A stretch of 64,000 bases of DNA from Onchocerca lupi. Taxonomy: Eukaryota; Nematoda; Chromadorea; Rhabditida; Onchocercidae. Location: contig JAOVVO010000416.1 in assembly GCA_028564675.1 (NCBI GenBank), positions 1 to 64,000 of the forward strand. Direction: 5' to 3'. Within the stretch, counting starts at the first letter, position 1; each line of letters begins with the position of its first letter. The position numbers were made by a program, and so were the translations under genes. The notes beneath the pieces were generated by a model. That model was not told the origin of the DNA and made no database searches. It was given only the letters and a program-made list of their open reading frames with translations. Below are positions 12,101-23,799 of the stretch, piece by piece.

Positions 12101-13392
12101 TTGAGTTGTTACTGAACTTTTTGCTCCTTCCATTGCTAATTAGCTTTTTTTTTTTTGACAAAATTACGGTTGTTGAGACTCTTGATAATACAGACCAATC
12201 AAAATTTGCCATTAAAATCAAAATAAAATAAGATTTTTTGGTATGACATAAAATTGATTAGTTTGATTTGATATTGTAACATTCATTGGCATTTAAAGTT
12301 GCAATTTTCGCACATAACAAAGCATAATTGCTGACTGCTATCTGAGAGAAATAATCTATCTGGTTTAAAATATATGAAAAAGAGCCAAGCCTAGTTGTAA
12401 AAGTGGACAATCCAAGAAGGATAATTATTATATAGCCTAGCTGCGTAGCACGTGTACTGCTTCCATAAAATCTATCAATTCCTCATATATTATAAATAAT
12501 AAAGTTGAAAAATAAAAAAAAAATAAAGACAATATAATTTTGTTTCTATAGAAAATTCATCTGAAACAACAAACAAACTTATCCATTAGATATTTCAAAT
12601 ATAATAGATAATTAATTTAATTTAAAAAAATTGAAACTTATTGCTTAGCGATTCGAAACTTTCAGTTTTCTTTTTTTTTTTTTTTTTTTGTAAAAAAAAG
12701 GATAGAATTGAAAAAAAAGAAATGAAGAATGTGAAGAAAAGAAGATAAACCATTAAGATAAATAATTATTCCGATAATAAGAATTGATCAAATGAGCAAG
12801 AAGAAATTTTACAATTTGTCGTGAAAATTTTCGATTAATTAAGATTCATTTAATTAAGCCATCTTTTGAGATGATCAAATTAAAATTTCCCCATAATCAA
12901 ATAAATGTAACATACATATATTTCCATTACATTCTAGAAAAAAGAAACGGATATAAATAAGGTGATATACACAAATGATATTTATAACAATTTATCACTA
13001 TGAATTAACAATCATGTAAACTTATATATTGATAAGATAATATGATTTGGAAAGTATAATAGGAAAGTTAAAATTTGTGCAATATTTTTCGAGTATTTTC
13101 ATAGATTTTCGATAATTTCATTGAAAAATGAATTTTCATTTTTTCATATTCTTTTCATTTATTTTTCTTTTTCTTATTTTTTTTTTCCTGTAACGTGAAG
13201 GAAATATGCTTTCAAATTTATTTATAAATTTCAAATTTACTTTCAATAGAACATAATTAATTACAAATCGATAAATGTTGCAGAATGAAATTTACGAGAG
13301 CAAAAGCGATTGCAAAATGCAAACGTCTTTGTAAATTTACACTAACACATATGCAAATGATATGGCAAGATAAGCGGAATAAACGATAGGAT

Positions 13393-13700
13393 GAGCTCTA
13401 GTACGACAGCATTTGGCGAGCTAGGCTCTAGTATGACTGCATTTGATGAGCTAGGCTCTAATACAACGGCCTTTCACAAATTGGGCTCTAGATATGGCAA
13501 GCTGGGCTCTAATACGACTGCATTTAACGAGCTAAGTTCTAGGCTACATTTGGCGAGCTGGCTTTAAATTACTACTAGATTTGACAAGCTGGGCTCTAGT
13601 ACGACTGCATTTGGCGAGCTGGACTCTAGTACGACTGCATTTGGCGAGCTGGACTCTAGTACGACTGCTTTTGACGAGCTAGGCTTCAATATGATTGCAG
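13393..13700. repeat. 30-bp minisatellite, about 11 units
   Basis: The consensus unit is GAGCTGGGCTCTAGTACGACTGCATTTGGC. About eleven tandem copies are present; the last three full ones (about 13570-13680) are nearly identical, the first ones are diverged and two units are shortened. The unit is much more GC-rich than the surroundings and equals 10 codons, but the frame is closed by TAG in outer copies. The more homogeneous 3' copies suggest recent turnover at that end. Confidence 0.92.
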
Positions 13701-14685
13701 GATATTTTAATTAAAAAGCGTAACATTTGCAAACTTCAAGTTTAATGATAATTATCCGATTTATGACTTTGAAATGGAAATAAATATCAATATTGTCCTA
13801 TCTTGTAAGTAATAAATGCTGAATTGCTAACATTTTAATATTTATTGTTAGCAGAATGATTAATAAGATGAATTCAAAAGTAAGAAAAAATTTCATCAGA
13901 ATTTTTTTCTTCAGCAAATAAATCTTGCAACAAAAAAAGTATTAGGAAAATGAAGAAAAAAGGTAATAACTTGTTGGTTGAACAGACAAGGCAATCAAAA
14001 TTGATAATAGTAAGACAAGCGACTAACTGATAATAAATGATAACTTTTCTATCAGAAAAAAAAAAAAGAAAACGAACTTCTTCTACTGTAATTTAAAAAA
14101 CATAAAAGGAATCATAAGTTAATAATAAGACTGGAAATAATTGATAAAAATAGATTGTTGAACTAGGAATGAATTGTCCTATAAGATCCATCTATTAAAA
14201 AAATATATAATAACATCTTTTTTCTTTCTCCTCATTTCAAAATAATTCAATAAACGCATTCTTGTGAGATAATTAAGAGTGATAAAATCAATAAAAATTG
14301 GTGAAAAAAAAAAACAAATCTGTGTAAAAATACGAGATTAACAGAAAAAGTGATGATTGATAATATGAATGGTGTAAGAATTAAATAATCATTTTTAAAT
14401 AAAAAAAAATTAAAAAACTATGTATGTAGCAAAACATCTTTTTTACTTTTCCTCACTTCAAAACAATTCGATAAGCGGCGTATTGTTGAGAGATAATTAA
14501 AAATGGAAAGATTAATAAAGAATGAAAGACTTGAGACTAGAATAATATAAAATGATTGATTAAAAAGAATATATAGCAACATTTTATTCATCACTTATTT
14601 CAAACATTTCTATTTGAAGCATTATTCTCGAGATGAATAATTTCCGGAATGGTATGATCAATAAAATTTAGTGAAAAAAAAAAAG

Positions 14686-14725
<40 letters not shown>

Positions 14726-16528
14726 AAAAAAAAAAAACAAAAACAAAAACAAAAACAAAAACATAAAACAATATATGTAAAAATGTGGGGGTACAAATGA
14801 ATGTTTGTGCTACTATTTGAACTAAATAGTAAGAAAGGAAGATAGATAAGTAGTTGCTCTTGAGAAGGAACAGCAAAATGTTTGATGTGGGAGGATAAAT
14901 GATGAGAAGCTTTTAGGATGAAAAAGATAACGAACTTCTTTTTTTTTTTTTTTTTTCCACATAAAGATCTTTTCTTCATCATCTTCTCCCAGAATACACT
15001 CTTCCATCATCTCGATACATACAATTCTCGCTCTCGAAATCGATGTTAAAAAGAAAAACTGCACTTACAGCAATAGCAGCAGTAGCAGTAGCAGTAGAAG
15101 CATTCATCTATTCCATCCTATATATGTGAAAATGAATGATGATTGTAGTTTTTGAGGTAGCTGAAATGAGCATACATTTTTATTTATAACTTTTCGAATT
15201 GAGGACATTTGTGCTTCTCAAAAAATGACACGTCTAATTTTACACGCCTACGTCTAGCAAAAGAGAAGGCTCATTGAAAAGAAAGAATGATAAAATTGAT
15301 TTCGTCTAGGAATTGAGAAATATTTCAAATTTAGGCTTTAATTTAGCATAAACTTCTACATTCATTCATTTTTTCAAAATACCATCATTTCATTCATAGA
15401 ACAATTAGGGATGAGGAAAAGATAATATAGGAAAATATGATAATAGAAGAAAGATAAATAATAAATTGAATTATTTAAAATTATTTAAAAACTTTCTTAC
15501 TCATTATATTGAAATCATTTTATAGCAATGAAATGAAAGTATACGATAATATCGATCATAATAATTGCAAATTATTGATTCACGACTGAATTTCCTGCAA
15601 AAATGAATTACATCAAAGAAGCTAATTTGGCATAAATTTTTTATATAAATAAAAATACAAATGTTCTTTATGTCATTCTTGACATAATTTTGTAATATTA
15701 TATAAAAGTGAAAAATAAAACGCTCAAAAGATATCACATAAGTGAAACTAATTTATTATGTTTATGTTAAATAACTTAAAAATTTAATCGTTAATAGGAC
15801 AAAATATTTCATGATATTATGTTTTCATGTTATTATGATGTAGTACTATGAAAGTAGAGCGTAAAGAGACACAATCGAATAAAATTTTACGGAAAGAATG
15901 AAAATTATACAGATTTCCTTATCAACTGATTGATAAAAAACTATTATTTTTAAAGTGAACTTTGTCTGAATATTTTCATGAACATAGAATAATTTTCGCC
16001 AGGACATATCCAACATTTATGATTCTTCATCCGATGAACTGAATTACTGCAATTTCGAAATAATTTATAAATTGAAGATTATATAGAAATTGATGTATAA
16101 ATGACAAATAAAAACTCATCAGCTTTATCACAAAATGCTTTAATACATGAATCACGAAAAGCTAAACTGAATTCCCAGCAATAGTTAATGAACATAGAAG
16201 CAATCAAAAAAAAGATCACCAATAAAAAAAAAAAAAGTAATAATAATACTGGCTAACAAACATATGGGAAGATTATTTATCACAAATCCTCAGTAATAGG
16301 CCATACTTTCATTAAAACCATTCGATCAACAGATAGGAAAAAAAAGAAAAATTAGTCTGCTTAAAATAACAACTATAATTGAGCTTATTTTAAGAACATT
16401 TTAAGAACAATTTGAGATAATTTCAGTTTAGAATATAATTCCATTTTAACTAGAAACATATATTTTGATTCTGAAAAAGACAGAAGCTGGTATTTGAAAC
16501 AAAAATCACGAAAATCTGAGCATCAGTG
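13701..16528. other. intergenic region downstream of lzic
   Basis: No gene is firmly supported. It contains a diverged three-copy repeat (14205-14690), a 60-bp poly-A-rich block (14675-14765), a CAG/TAG triplet-rich patch (15069-15105) and an acidic exon-like stretch on the minus strand (about 14960-15063). The distal 3' UTR of lzic probably enters the last few hundred bases. Confidence 0.6.
14205..14690. repeat. three diverged copies of a ~180-bp unit
   Basis: Each copy starts near ATATA(G/A)CAACATCTTTT, then CTCATTTCAAAACAATTC, ATAAGCG-CATT-TTGTGAGATAATTAA, and ends with ATCAATAAAAATTGGTGAAAAAAA. Starts are near 14205, 14425 and 14575. The copies have diverged strongly and end in A-tracts. 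Confidence 0.55.
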
Positions 16529-18001
16529 CTATAAGTTAACATTAATAACAGATTCATCGCAACTCAAATGGCCAGATGCTAATTCAAATTGGAAATCAGG
16601 GATTTTAGATGCATCTTCGATAATATTTCGCTCTTCATCTGATAGGTGATCGTTCAGTTTATACAAGGCATACAGAATTTCCAATTTTTTGACTTTAAAT
16701 ACTTCGTCAGATATTTTTCGTAAGTGATGCTCGGTTTCTATCTAAAAATTGGAGAACATGAATATCTACATAGTATCAATAAACTAAGCAATCTCTCAAA
16801 TGTTCTGATTTCAGTATTCTAAATTAGATACGTCCATACCTTATTTATAAACCAAACAATTTCCATAAATACTCTATTCTCACAATCTTAAATTGGATTA
16901 TCATCCCATGTATCCAAACCATATCATTGAGCAATTTTTGGAATATTCTATCCTTGATATCCTATGATATTCTTTCCTTCCATCTCTACACCGATGATCC
17001 AAATCTCTAACCCTATGTCTCACTCTTAAATTATAAAAAATTTCAATTTATCGAAAAATTAACCTGCATTAGTTTCTGTCGAAGTAAGGCGGGTTCTTTT
17101 TTAGCAAAAATAGCCACAATTTCTGGCGTTTTGAATGCTTCACTGATTGCGCTTTGGATCGCCTAAATAAATAAATGATGCATATACATAAGAATAATTT
17201 CTTTATAATTCTGATAAATAATCCATATTGCATTCTAGGCTGAAAAACTGATCAGATGCAAAAATTTATGTTTAGTGAATTTCCAATAGTTGTTTAAATA
17301 TTTTACTTTTTAATGAAAAAAAAAAAAGGTGTTCACAATGAAATTACCATTTTTGTAGCAGTTAATTGATCAATTAACGAAACATCACCACATTTCATAC
17401 GATCCAGTGTTCGTTCCAATTCCCAAAAACAAACCGAAATTTTATAAGAACTCCTCCATATAGTTTTGTCCAATAAAACTAAAGGAAATTGGAAATTCTT
17501 CGAAAGGCAAGAAAATGTGAAATAATGTTAAGCTCATCAAATAAATGTATCACCTTCAACTGTTCCACTGTATCATTCTTCATCTCTAAATATTCATCGT
17601 TATCCAACGAATCTCTAAAAATATACCTGTTAATAATTATATTAGTATTTATTTGTGAAATATCATAACTTTTCTAGAACATACTGAGATAGTGAAAGAC
17701 TATGATAAGATGAAATTGACTATATCATAAAAATCCAAGATCTGTTTTTAAAATTCACATCTATTAAATGGAGATTCGAGGCTTTGAATTAAAAATACTT
17801 TTAGTGAAAATTTCTCCTTATTGTTTCATCTTTTCTGAGAAACAATTTTAAAGATAACAAAGTTTATCTGTATCATATAAATATATTACAATGAAGTTGA
17901 AAAAAATCTTACTTTTCGTTTTCAATTTCATCCAGTTGCAGCATAAGACGATCTAATTGACCTCGTATATTCGATATCAATGTCGCATCATCGTTACCCA
18001 T
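16529..18001 (-). CDS. lzic: LZIC, leucine zipper and ICAT-domain protein
   Basis: Exons from 5' to 3' on the minus strand: 17913-18001, 17554-17614, 17348-17422 (or to 17497), 17064-17162 and 16529-16741. They give 178 residues (human LZIC has 190). The N-terminus has the coiled-coil block GQLDRLMLQLDEIENEK and DNDEYLEMKNDTVEQLK. The C-terminal ICAT-like domain has AIQSAISEAFKTPEIVAIF, AKKEPALLRQKLMQ and KKLEILYALYKLNDHLSDEE, collinear with the human protein. ICAT proteins bind beta-catenin armadillo repeats and block TCF; the role of LZIC itself is less settled. The start follows an acceptor (ATTATAG) by 6 nt, as for SL trans-splicing. One oddity: the family alignment needs exon 3 to begin at 17422, where the acceptor dinucleotide reads GG; an upstream AG at 17498-17499 would add 25 in-frame residues. 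It is divergent from the MATH-BTB gene. Confidence 0.9.
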
Positions 18002-19634
18002 TCCGTTCTATAATTTCATCTCAATTTTATGCGAAATAATAAAATATGATCATAACAATAATAATAATAATAAACAGAATTATTTCTTAAAGTTATCAAT
18101 TGATTAAATCCCTTGCTTTAACACTTCACGAGTATTATAGCAATAATATTATCACTGATCCTCGAAATCCGGATTATACTTTTCTAAAAACAGGATTTTG
18201 TTAGTAAAACATTTGTCATCTTCTCTCGCTGCAGCAATTCGATTCATTTGATTTACTTAGTAAGTTATTATTTTCATTAATAAGAGAAAAAATGAATAAT
18301 ATTTAATTAATATTTAATTAATTAAAATTTAATTAATATTTAATAAATCAAACTATTATTCGACTCAGTTAGACTAATTATCACGCAAAATTGACTACAA
18401 TAACCCAAAGAAAACATCCGGAATACATTCCGGAGTAAATTCCGGTAGGCAATTTAGCAATTTTTCCCAGCTAGAATCTGAAAAATCGGCCGGTGGCCAT
18501 TGATGGATCAGAATTTTTGCACAAAAATAAGTATTCAGCGGTTCGGTCTCAGTGTTTTGTTTTTCTTCCCATGAGGGTGTGGAATGTGGGCGTAGCGTGA
18601 CGTCTTCACGTTGTTATTTGACGTGATAGGCGGGAGCAGCACGTCACTTGTTCCACGTAGGGCTTAGATGATATCTATACTTCGGTGATCAGGTCATCAA
18701 AATCGTTAAATTAACCATGTTTTAAATCTGTGGTAGTCAATCTTTGACGTTTTGTTGGATGACAATGCAATCAAGTAGTCGTTGGTTTGCACAGGTCAAA
18801 AGGTCAAATAAGCGTCAGTAGACACAAGGAAAGTGTTCTTTATCGTGTTTTTTTCTTATTGATTATTCGTATTTGCATTATTAGCTTAATTTATGGGATA
18901 TTTTCTACTTAATATATAGGAAGGCATTGATTGGGAAATTTGAGATATCTGAAGATTGGGCTGAATGAGGGGAATATTGTTTTTATTGATTTTTAAATTT
19001 TGCTTTAGATCGGAGTAGTGGGAATTTTTGAAAATCCATGGTTCAAGAGATTTAATGGATCATATAAATGTTTGATCTTAGTGTTGTATAGTTTTTTTTT
19101 TTTTTTTTTTAATCTATCATATTATCGATGTCGCATATAATGGTATTACATTCATTCTCACAATCTTTTCTATGCAATCTTTAAATCAATACTTAAATTT
19201 TTCTTTTTTTCATTTTGGATCTTTTGATTTGATTTTCGTGTTTCAGTTCAAAATTCTGATATGGGATATAACGAAATATATTAGGCAATGATATTACAAT
19301 TTATTATGAATTGAAAAAAAGAAGACCTAAAAGCTTTTTCAATCAAAGAACAGCACATTTTCACTTAATATGAACAAATTGCATTATCTGCGTAGATGGC
19401 TTCCTTTATCATTTGATATTATTCATTCTTTTTGAAATTAATTTTGAATCAAAATAAAGATAGTAATCGAAATATATGACATTATCTCATTATATTCGTT
19501 CTGTTGCGAAAGTTACGTTTCAATGTACAATAATTACATTCTCACTTATCTAGAATAATTATTTCAAAACATATTGTATGCTGTGAATTTATAATATCGC
19601 ATTAAATTGATTATGATTTTCAGGTGTTAGCATT
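18002..19634. promoter_or_regulatory. divergent upstream region of lzic and MATH-BTB gene
   Basis: These 1.6 kb separate two genes read outwards. A GC-richer core at about 18400-18790 contains three CCGGAA/TTCCGG sites within 32 bp (18418-18449), a GTGACGTC CRE-like site near 18597, TGACGTG near 18620 and CACGTCAC near 18641. This is the most likely promoter block; the rest is AT-rich with a T-tract near 19091. No initiation site can be fixed from sequence. Confidence 0.5.
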
Positions 19635-22600
19635 ATGAATAAGTCAGAGAAATATGCATGCGATATGTCACCTAGTACCTACACGAAGAATTCTTATATT
19701 ACACCTGTGGATGCTTTACATCTCAGTCAACAATGGAAGGTAATATTGCTTAATCAATTATCGGTAATAATTATATTTTTGTATAATACATTCATTACTG
19801 GACCATGAGAAAGAGGAAAACGAACAATGAAAGTATTTTTATTTCTGTGATATTTGATATGGAAAATTAAGGCTTGAACATACGTGAAAAACAGGAACAA
19901 ATACCGCTCAATTATGAACAAAATAAAGGATAAGATAACTGTTAAATCAAGTGGTTTAAAAAAAAAAGAATCGAAAAGGAATATGAATAACTAGTGAAAA
20001 ATTTACCATAGTCAATGCGAATGTTAGTAACATAGAGTGAAGAAATCTGCGAAATTTAATTATTAATTAATTTGGTAACAGTTTCACACAAAATATTTAC
20101 TACTATCCTCGATTTCGGGTAGTAGACATAAGAGAGGATATGGAAGGTCATGACATCTTTCCTTCTTAGCAAATTGCAATCAAGGATTTTGTCATTAAGA
20201 GATCGAGGGGGTGAATTTTTATTGCTAGATGGTTGATGGGATTTTGAATGTCAAAATCTTTGGGAATTCAATTTTTCTGTTGAGCGAAGAGTTCTGGATT
20301 CATGGAAAATCGCTTTCTTACTGCCATCGAGAAATAATTAGGTACAGTTGCTCCGATACCGGAAACATTTGCGATAGTTGAAGGTGGCTTAGTTTTTGTA
20401 TCAAACTAAAAGTAAATATATATAGTATATAATAAGAGAGAAAAGTTGTCATAAACTAAGCTCAGCATTAGTTCGAATTTAAAACGAATTGAAGGAAATA
20501 TAATCTAAGAGTTATGCGAATTCCAAAGAAACCATACCATATTAAAATTGATTTAAATTGACTTAAATGATTCATATGCATAAAGTTAGTTGTAAATGTT
20601 AACTTATGAAGAGAAGCTTTTTGACTAAAGATTGTACTGTTGGATGAGAAAATGGTTCCGATAAAGGAATCAAAAAGATGTTCATCCTTTTTTTTCAGTG
20701 GCAACAATTGAATAAATTACGTAGAGTTAGTCCGAAGCGCATCTTCATGAAGGTCTTTAATTGTTATGAATTCTTCAATATAAATTCTTTTAGATCGAGA
20801 ATTTCACGACTCTTGTGAAACTTGCATTGCCAGGAAATTGCTTGCGAACAGGTTTATTTCGTCATCCACAACTTCCAGAAGCTTTTTGGCAGTTATGTCT
20901 GTATCCGGGAGGAAAACGAGCCGAAAATGCAAATAATGTTTCGTTATTCCTAAAAATGTCTTCCACATCACCAACAAAAGAGGTATTTACTGTTTTGATG
21001 TTCGCACAATGACATTTGTGAATTACATGCCGAAGTTATAAATCTACCGTCTAATTATCCGCAGTGCATCCATTTCGGCCATTATTTTTTCATTTTTATT
21101 TCCTTTCAGTTTCACCATTTTTGTGGACAAAAAGACAATTTGTTTGAATGTTACAATTTTTTTTTCAGGTACGCATCAAAGTGGAATATCGATTTCATTT
21201 TTTAAACGACAAAGAAGTGGCGCTGTTTAGTAATGTTAATGTTGGTGAATTCCATGCTAAACCTCCGAAAGGTGGACATTCCTGGGGGCTGCGCAATATC
21301 CCCAAACAAAAGGTATGAACTTTTATTCGTAATTAATCAGGAAATAGTTATTGTGTGTTGAATTTGTTTTTAAAGAAATACTGTTTGCTTCATGAATGTA
21401 ATTTATGAAATCTGCAAAGGAAAAATGAAGCTGTAGTTCGAGAGAGGCTTTATTTTGTATTTTATGCGCTGTTTTGTTTGGAATAATAAAAAATTTTTCC
21501 ATACCTTTACATCAAAAGAGGTCACTTTGAGGAGCTCACCAATAAAGAAACTGGAATCTTTTAAAACTATTATACACTTTGATGCACTGAATGTCATTTT
21601 TCCCTTGTTTTTTTCTTTGTCATCATGTCAAGATGGCGATGATAAATGGATAAGCATGATTCGCAAGATAATTTTCATAATGTTTAGATTCTAAACTGTG
21701 TACGGGATGACGGTTCTCTTGTTATATCATGTCATATTGAATTGTTACCGGACATCAACCGTACTCAGTGTTACAATTCTTGGAAGTTGTTGAATACAAA
21801 TGCGCGAACGGTAGGTAGCTTTTGTATTTTGTCAGTCATTGGTTTTTCTGGTCAAAATCCTTTCACCAGTCGTGCCTGATTTAGGTGAGTGGTGATTTTG
21901 TAAAGCGGCAATTAGCAGCATTTGATGATGGTTTCATGGCAGACTGCGTTTTAGAATGTTCTGGAAAACAGATTCCTGTTAACAAATTTGTTTTATCAGC
22001 TCATTCAGAGGTAAACTTCGCTTATAACAATTCGCTAAGCACTGAAGAGATATAAAATATGTTGATAGGATGAAAAGAAAATAATATTCTCTGGAAAAAT
22101 AATATCATTTGTTGCAGGTATTTAAAGCGATGTTTTCATATGATCAATTAATAGAAAGTACAGAAAAGAAAGTTATAATTGAAGATGCTGAATATGAAGC
22201 TGTTAGGTATTCAAGCATTTTTTATTTTCGGTATTTTGCAAAACAAAGTTGATTATAGGATCATTTTTTATCTTTCAAAATCATATGCTTTATTTTTACC
22301 GTCATCTTCTAATTGATTCTTTACTTTTTTGCTATTTCAGTGCTTTGTAGTGTTCATTTGAAGAAGATTTATGTTAATCTTTCCGGCCATTTTATGGAAT
22401 TTTTAAGGTGTATGCTGCGATATATGTATACGGGGGAAATGGAAGTGGATAGCGAAATAGCAAATGTACTGATATTAGCAGAAAGATATCAAATTGATGA
22501 TCTTAAATTGATTTGCGAACGAGAACTTTGCACCCAGATTGATAAAAATAATATCGGGGAGATGCTGTATTTAGCCGATCTGTACAATTGTAAAATACTT

Positions 22601-23104
22601 CGAAGAGCTGTGGTTGATTTGGTAAGTTTGTGGATGACTTTAGAATCACGTTTTCCTTTTTCTGTATACACATATTTGAAGAATTCCCTAGCTTTGCCTA
22701 CATTTTCATTTAGGTGCTTTTTGATCTTTGTTTTTTGCATTTTTTTATTTTAAAATGAAATAATTCATATTTGCTTTTTATGCTCTCATTTATTGCTTCA
22801 TTGCTTTTCTAATTGCTTTAAATTTCAATCATTTTTAATTCTTTTCTATTCTCGATTTCAATAAACATGCTTTTTGCCTTAGCGTATTTACATTACTGCT
22901 GGCTATTCAAATTGATAGTTACAGTTACGCACCAACCCTTCTGTGTTTTCATCAAACGCTTGGCGATTACTGAAAGAAACAAATCCACATCTTGTCACAG
23001 AAATAATGGAGAAAGCGATGTTTGGTGAAGAATCGCCGCCACTCAAGCGACAGTGTCATCAGAAACTGATACTTGGACAACTTTCAGATGATGAGTCCGC
23101 TTAG
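19635..23104 (+). CDS. MATH-BTB protein, SPOP-like CUL3 adaptor
   Basis: Eight exons: 19635-19739, 20794-20982, 21169-21312, 21688-21810, 21885-22010, 22118-22206, 22408-22621 and 22925-23104, all phase-consistent, coding about 389 residues (human SPOP has 374). A divergent MATH domain occupies about residues 25-190 (FWQLCLYPGGKR, VRIKVEYRFHFLN, GGHSWGLRNIPKQ). A BTB domain follows (MADCVLECSGKQIPVNKF, VLSAHSEVFKAMFSY, MLRYMYTGEM), then a BACK-like helical tail (LADLYNCKILRRAVVDL, NPHLVTEIMEKAMFG). In this family MATH binds substrates and BTB dimerises and recruits cullin-3, forming a ubiquitin ligase. The C-terminal PPLKRQ resembles the basic nuclear-localisation tail of SPOP. The start was chosen because an acceptor (TTTTCAG) lies 13 nt upstream and the MATH start would otherwise be cut. 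Candidate poly(A) signal at 23614-23619. Orthology to nematode bath genes, mel-26 or SPOP itself is not resolved. Confidence 0.93.
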
Positions 23105-23799
23105 AAAGTCTCCCGTGCTATCTTGAATACCCTGTGAATATTTTCCAGCTAGCCTTTGTGTTTTCCGCAGCAGACAAAGTTATATTTGTTATGTACTACA
23201 TCGCTAGTTCCTGATGTTCGTTAATTTCGTATAGATTTTTTTCTACATAGGGACAGTACATTTAACTGTTTCACAATTTCATTTCATGTCATACGTGACC
23301 TGATTTAATTTGTGGGACTGTGGAATTTTTTTCAGTAAAGAGCTGTGTTCTTCCATTTACCCTTAGAATAACTTCCATAATTAATCCCCATAGTGAAACG
23401 AATTAGCTGCGCGGAAAATCATTTTAAAATATCTTCTAACTTGAGTGGTATTTTCATAGCATCTTATTATATCTCACATTTTTTTTTTCCATCAGAACGA
23501 CAAGAAACCAAAAACCTCATCAATTTCTGGTCAGAATATTTCTTTCGGGAAAAATTATTTCTTTAAGCATTGTATGGGTATTCGAATTTTTTTCACTAAT
23601 ATTTACTGAACAAAATAAATATGAATGAGAACTGTTAAGCACAAATATTTATAAAGTTATAAATTTGCATGGGTTGAAGTACAAAGGAGAATGTTCCACG
23701 CAGATCCAATCGGATCAGAGTTATACAACATCGCAATCAAAAAATTTTCAGAAAACAAAATTCAGTAACAATGAATAGCACAAGAAGTTGTTTGTCGCC
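23105..23799. other. 3' regions of two convergent genes
   Basis: The MATH-BTB gene (+) and the TDP-1 gene (-) end 695 bp apart. The stretch holds their 3' UTRs; AATAAA at 23614-23619 would end the plus transcript about 190 bp from the TDP-1 stop, so the transcripts may overlap. No further gene seen. Confidence 0.65.

Larger units (their letters stand above)
9936..13392. other. intergenic, repeat-rich
   Basis: No gene is supported. The region holds a diverged tandem triplication (11275-11700), a perfect 20-bp inverted repeat (11756-11847), a duplicated 42-bp unit (12016-12100) and long poly-T and poly-A tracts near 10863, 11488 and 11550. The patch TAGCCTAGCTGCGTAGCACG near 12434 recalls Helitron termini. 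Confidence 0.6.

Noticed and set aside
13393..13700. CRISPR-like array
   Set aside because: The repeats abut directly with no unique spacers, and the genome is eukaryotic; it is a minisatellite.
14658..15064. Overlapping open frames of poly-Phe and poly-Lys
   Set aside because: They are produced by A/T homopolymers; only the acidic piece near 15000 has normal composition and is noted as a weak exon candidate.
22489..22740. Minus-strand open frame over the MATH-BTB gene
   Set aside because: Antisense of exon 7 (BTB/BACK region); composition and homology support the plus strand only.
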